This document shows, piece by piece, positions 59,633 through 64,000 of a stretch of 64,000 bases of DNA (its first letter is position 1; each line of letters opens with the position of its first letter). The DNA is from Chondrus crispus. Taxonomy: Eukaryota > Rhodophyta > Florideophyceae > Gigartinales > Gigartinaceae. Under the pieces are notes generated by a model. That model worked only from the letters and a program-made list of their open reading frames with translations. It was not told where the DNA came from and searched no databases. A program made the position numbers and the translations under genes. The stretch is taken from positions 52,030 to 116,029 of the forward strand of contig NW_005179108.1 in assembly GCF_000350225.1 (NCBI RefSeq). Direction: 5' to 3'.

Positions 59633-60220
59633 TGTAGTATAATCACCCCCAACGACGAGGGGGGTGAGTACTGACAGTTCGGAAAGACCCCGATCGGCGG
59701 AAAGACAGAAGCACGGCCCACCCACGGTACCGAGCACGGGCTCGAGGTAGCGGTGGTAGAGCGGGATCGGGGAGGACGCGCGCACGCGCGAGCGGTTCTA
59801 CGCCTCGATGCCCCGGAGCGGTACTTGGCGACGATCCAGTACCGACGGGCGGAGGCGGAGCCGGCTCGTGGGCGTGCTACGCGCGTCCTCAACCCGTGCG
59901 CGGTGCTAATCCTAGGTAAAACGGACGGAAGTACCTAAAAGTAAGCGGGCGGACCAAGGTGGAGGATCCTTGACAAGTCCGTGCTTGTCGTCCTCCACCG
60001 CCGGCGGTCCGCTCATATTTAATGTACATTGTAGTCTATCAGAACTCTACAGTAGTGCCGGTCTACCGACACTGTAACGCTGTCAGCAGGCGGGGCTGAC
60101 AGTCCACGCGTAGTACGCGTCCCGTACACGTGGAGGACACGTGTGTGCGCGCATGGCTGTAAGGCTCGTTGCCTTACTGTCCCTGATCCGATCCTAATTT
60201 CCGTTTGGGGTTATACCACA
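59633..60220 (-). mobile_element. Solo LTR of the element A family (588 bp)
   Basis: The minus strand starts TGTGGTATAACCCC and ends GTGATTATACTACA, and follows the A LTR throughout, including the TATA-like box and hairpin. Flanks TCATA (59628-59632) and CCATA (60221-60225) differ by one base, so this is probably a 5-bp target duplication with one mutation. It lies just downstream of the HEAT-repeat gene, possibly in one of its introns. Confidence 0.88.
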
Positions 60221-60502
60221 CCATACAATCTTCGGGGTACGTGGCAACCTGGCTCCGTAGGCGCATACGCAGCCGAGAACCTGCGAGCAACCCCTTTCGA
60301 CGGGAGAGGCCTCAACGCTTTGCCACTTACGGTCTATACCCAGTCTGCCCTGCCCTGCTGCATGTCATGTATGAGCAGCTAAGACCACAGAAATACATAT
60401 CTCTTTCCCCCCCTCAGCTATCCTTTTCAGATCCACTTCTGAGGTGCCCTAGTCCAACGCCGAGTCAGCACGCATGAGCCAGTCTTCATCGCCTTGTAGC
60501 CG
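60221..60502. other. 3' flank or intron of the HEAT gene
   Basis: No coding match was read here. It may be intron or 3' UTR. Confidence 0.4.
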
Positions 60503-61081
60503 TTACCGCAAACAACCCTTGTCTCCGAGGCGCTCACATGTAAGGAGGCAGGCGTACTTTAGTTCCCAGATAGTCGCCTTTTCGCACACTTTCTCCACCT
60601 TTTCATTGTCCAGCACGCCCATGACCTCCTGTAGGATGCTCGAATCATCTGGCACCCCAATCTCAGCAAGTGCCCACACAGCCACTTCAACCATATAAGG
60701 GTCTCCGTCGTGTAGGCATTCAGAGAGCAACTTTTCAACCTCTTTCTGCGTGCACGCTCCCTGGTGTCTTCCGAGCGTCTCAACAGCCTTTCGTCGAGAA
60801 ACGCAATCCTCAAGAAGATACTGATCCGTTTTTGTATTGTCGAATTTCCTGACAAACCGAATGATCGCTTCCACTGACTTTCTCCGATGCGAAAACTTGA
60901 GCCTTTCAGCCGCAATAAACAGGAACTCACGAGCATCTACGGAACCCAGGTCGGCTCCCAAAAGCCGAATCGCCTTATCTTCATCCATGCACGTGAAAAA
61001 GATATCTCTCCCGGCATTTGTTGCAAAGGTATCTTCAGTGGACGTATTGACGGCTTTTGCGTGGGCAGGTTGGCCCGGAAG
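60503..61081 (-). CDS. HEAT-repeat (PBS-lyase HEAT-like) protein, partial exon
   Basis: The minus-strand frame is open from 61081 (after a TAG at 61082-61084) to TAA at 60503. The first Met is at 60988 (MDEDKAIRLLGADLGSVDAR), but DTFATNAGRDIFFTC upstream also looks coding, so the exon may start further up with a plastid-targeting part. Paired helices (REFLFIAAERLKFSHRRKS, VSRRKAVETLGRHQG, DPYMVEVAVWALAEIG) are HEAT repeats of the PBS-lyase type, found in conserved cyanobacterial and plastid proteins, including phycobilin lyase relatives. After NEKVEK the sequence stops resembling HEAT; AAA-GTGTGC there could be a splice donor, with the rest of the gene beyond the solo LTR. This is the best candidate for a real host gene here. 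Confidence 0.6.
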   Translation of the reverse strand, partial: LPGQPAHAKAVNTSTEDTFATNAGRDIFFTCMDEDKAIRLLGADLGSVDAREFLFIAAERLKFSHRRKSVEAIIRFVRKFDNTKTDQYLLEDCVSRRKAVETLGRHQGACTQKEVEKLLSECLHDGDPYMVEVAVWALAEIGVPDDSSILQEVMGVLDNEKVEKVCEKATIWELKYACLLTCERLGDKGCLR

Positions 61082-61249
61082 CTATGTTGAGGGAGTGCTC
61101 CGGCGGTTCCATCGCGGGCGAAAAGGGCGATGCGTAGCACGTCCATCTGGATGACGAGAAAACAGAATGAATCGGTCCGTAGGTAAAGAGGGTGCGACAA
61201 ACATGAGCATATTGGAATGACGGAACACACACGGCAGCCCTTCTCATTT

Positions 61250-62198
61250 TTTGTTCTGTGGCGTCGGAGGTCCCGGTCCCCTCAGGTGGATTCGAACTTT
61301 GAATTCCGAATCGAATTTAGGTTCGGATCAGTACTGAACCACCGGCACCGGACCGTCTGAATAGGGCTGGATTGCGGACCGATGGGACCTACTATAAGCC
61401 GGCTCAGTCTGCTATCCGTGTCTCATGAATATCCGTGCCGCGGATACTCAGAGCGCTTGAAGACTCGCATGCGTCTTTTCAAGCATGCTATGAGGGAGTT
61501 TCAAGGCTAATGGACAAGGCAAAAAGGCACGGAGATAGGTCATAAAGGTAAATTTGATCCAAAGTTGGATCCCTTTTGTTTAGGGCTCCAAGGAAGACAA
61601 AAATGGTCATTTCATCATTTTGCAGAATTTACTCACAGTTTATGCGCGCAAATTCGCGAATAATCATGATTTAATGGAATCGTTGGTTTTACCGCATACT
61701 TCAGTTCTTGTTGGCAGAAACGCAAACGGCAACACCACGCCACGCGCATCGTGCACCCCCTTCAGGGCGCCGAAGGGCGCCAGAGTCGTGATTGGAGACG
61801 GTAGGGTGCCCACCTTCCCATCTGCGCGATTGAGCGTACGACTGAGCACACATCGCACTCGACTGTCGGCTCCCAGCAGCGTCGTCGCCGTCGCTGTCCT
61901 CAATTTACTGCAGGACGTTGTCAAGAGCTATCAAGAGCTTTCATTGCGGGAGACTGTAGCTTTCGGCAGACGGTGGCCTCGCACGCTATAGAATTGCGAA
62001 CTTGCGTTGGCGTTTACGCGAATAAAATCAAGGTGGATAGAATGCTTTGTCATAACAAAATTCTATAGAGATGACTGGCCAGTAGCGAGCGTACACGTTG
62101 AAATTGTATCCGGGTATAGAACCGCCGCGTTGGGGATGCTCATAAATAACTTGGATTCATAATTAATCTGGAAGAGGTTGCCCTTCCCCAAAAGGCTA
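61250..62198. other. No supported gene
   Basis: A 123-codon frame at 61620-61991 (plus) and an overlapping 86-codon frame on the minus strand are the longest here; neither resembles a known family. A tRNA-like GTTCGAATCC string near 61290 (minus) lacks pairing arms. Confidence 0.4.
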
Positions 62199-62728
62199 AT
62201 TCCGGACACTTTTCCAACAATCTTCGAAAAAATACTTTGCTGCGGATTCTCGCTGTTCTAACCAGCATCAATCGACCTGGGAGGCTGTTTTCTAGCAAAC
62301 TTGCAGTTGCCGGACTGCAGAAGGCCTGTGTTTGGCGACATCCTCCTGCAGTAGTGGCCAGCGCCCAAATTCATGAATTGGCAAGTGTGACCATCACAGT
62401 TTAATTCCGGACAGACCCTTTATTTTCCCTCCAACGCACCCTCAACCAGGTTATCGACGCAGTCGGTTGCTTCCATTTGCATCACTGCCCCTTTCTGACG
62501 TTAGTTTAAGACCAGCTGTTTGTTTCGCTGCCGAATTTTTCTTCACTGTAGCCCTCTGCCGCTTGAAGCGCGATCCTTCTACTAGAAATCGATCTCTGTC
62601 GGGTACAGTCAACTAGAGGAGGGCACTTGTATCATATCTATTCATCATCATGTATTAGCTTCTATCGGCATCCTACACATTTCAGTGGTCAAGTTTTCTT
62701 GTGTCCGAAATTAACCGGTGTCCGGAAT
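62199..62728. repeat. Inverted ATTCCGGACAC motifs, possible small element
   Basis: ATTCCGGACAC at 62199 and ATTCCGGACA at 62404 point right; GTGTCCGGAAT at 62718-62728 points left. A decayed second GTGTCCGAAATT is at 62701. About 530 bp between inverted copies could be a non-autonomous transposon. No target duplication was found. Confidence 0.35.
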
Positions 62729-62732
62729 AAAC

Positions 62733-64000
62733 GTTTTAGGGAAGGGTAGTTGTTGTAGCAGAGCGAAAAAGTCCGCATCGGATGATAGCGGCGGGAGGAA
62801 GGCATATTAGTACACGCGCGGTATGAACAAACGCGTGCATAGACATCTCTCTAGAGAATTGATGATGGAAGTTGGGCAGCGCTTTCGGTCATCCATTAGG
62901 GTGGAGGTGAAAATGGAGAATTTGAATTGTTACACATTTGTGATTCAGCACGCAGGTTGAATGTGGGCAAGCAGCAGGAGCAAGCAGACTGTTACTACTG
63001 TAGGTGGTGTGTGATCTGGAGAGCGGGAATGCGTTGTGCGTCGGGCAGTTTACGTAGCCTCCAAGGGTTTCGTGGGCGGTGAGTTGTTCGGTTGCACTTG
63101 ATGATGATGTGGACGAGGAGAATGAGGGCACGAAGGGTGATGGATCGTTATGGATACCGTAGTTTCAAAGACGTGGGATTTTATGTTGGGGTGAATTGGT
63201 TGGCATTTTGCGGGGAATGGTTGCATAAAGCGGTAGCGCCGAGCCGGTACGCGGGCAGGGGGGAAGACGTCAACTGGCGGGATGTGCGGTACAGGATGTA
63301 TGGTACAGGATGTATGGTTGTGTGAGATGGAGTGTGGAAAAGGTTGGAAGGCGGGGGCTCGTGGCAGAGGGGGCTCGTGGCAGAGGCTCGTGGTTTGAAT
63401 GGTGCGGGACATTTACAAAGGCATTTACCGAAAATAGGGCGGTGAGAAGGGTGTCGATTGCTTGGGCGGAAGAGGATTTCCGCATTGCCGTGCGTCTGGC
63501 GGGGCGGGACGGTGGCGGCGCGTGCAATAGACCAGCGATGGTACGGTTTCTGATTATTTTCCGCCGTTTTCATGACCTCATCGGCCGAAAGCGGCCGATG
63601 AGGTGGCCACGGACGTGACGCACATCACAACCCAGTTTACAGTTTACAGTGTTGAGCACTGCCAACGAGGCGGGCGATTCCACAACCACAACCACAACAT
63701 CTACGCAACCACGACATCTAACATTGTTACAGCACACAGCACACAGCCCACTCGCTCCCTGCGCGCCGCCAGCGCCCTCGCTCGAGCCGCCCGCGAGCCG
63801 ACGGCCACGCGCTCTTCCCGCGGCGTGGCGCGAGCACACGTCACCACGTCACGCCGGCCCTTCCAGCGCGGGGCGCCTTCTAAAAAATAAAAAAGGTGAC
63901 GCGCGGCCGCGTGGCGGCGTGACGCCCCGCCCATCCGTCCCATCACGCATGGCGCCGCGCGCGCAGCCCGGCCGCCGACCACCCCACGGCCGCACACAAC
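62733..64000. other. Right end, no supported gene
   Basis: Several 80-120-codon frames on both strands overlap each other (63050-63618) and are low-complexity. The last 400 bases are GC-rich with CA-rich patches. A further gene may start beyond the window. Confidence 0.4.

Noticed and set aside
61280-61380. tRNA-like GTTCGAATCC on the minus strand
   Set aside because: The bases on either side do not form the T-stem or acceptor stem.

Overview
The window is eukaryotic nuclear DNA dominated by transposable elements; almost none of it is ordinary host gene. It carries Ty3/gypsy retrotransposons of two lineages, Ty1/copia fragments, and DNA transposons of the pogo, Tc1, piggyBac and hAT types. 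Many elements are nested or broken. I see no rRNA, tRNA or CRISPR. The species cannot be proven from the sequence. A HEAT-repeat gene of the plastid/cyanobacterial PBS-lyase-like type near the right end, moderate GC and a dense LTR-element load make a multicellular red alga (Chondrus-like) my best guess; this is inference only.

Layout. 757-16413 is a pogo-like DNA transposon with 25-29 bp TIRs and a TA target duplication. It is split by a complete Ty3/gypsy element, called A here (1576-14762), with 593-bp LTRs and TSD CACGC. 16716-17414 is a solo LTR with TSD CTACT. 18640-19140 is a minisatellite. 19371-33706 is a second Ty3/gypsy element, B, with an intact 1405-codon pol and a 100-N assembly gap in its 5' LTR. 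33707-38459 is the 5' part of a third element, C, on the minus strand. C is close kin of A and is cut off by B. 38460-39102 is an old reversed LTR of the B family into which C inserted. 39-47 kb holds Ty1/copia scraps and a pogo-type fossil. 47140-48704 is a Tc1-like DD34E transposon. 48757-52985 is a piggyBac-like transposon whose transposase has a YqaJ-type nuclease between its second and third catalytic aspartates. 53.4-54.9 kb is a cluster of host-gene pseudogenes (C2H2 zinc finger, type II membrane protein, WD40). 55.3-57.7 kb is a hAT transposase. 57.9-59.1 kb is a Pro/Ala/Thr repeat tract. 59633-60220 is a solo LTR of the A family. 60.5-61.1 kb is the HEAT-repeat gene.

Most notable: (1) A and B belong to different lineages, yet each has a long ORF on the antisense strand between pol and the 3' LTR (about 737 codons with one stop in A; 624 open codons in B). 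(2) In both A and B the chromodomain lies in the -1 frame relative to pol, and pol lies in the -1 frame relative to gag. (3) A, B and C share one 18-nt primer-binding site. (4) The piggyBac-like transposase carries a complete set of YqaJ nuclease motifs, and its transposon has subterminal palindromes at both ends. (5) A has nearly identical LTRs but many nonsense codons, which suggests mobilisation in trans or selective C-to-T damage.
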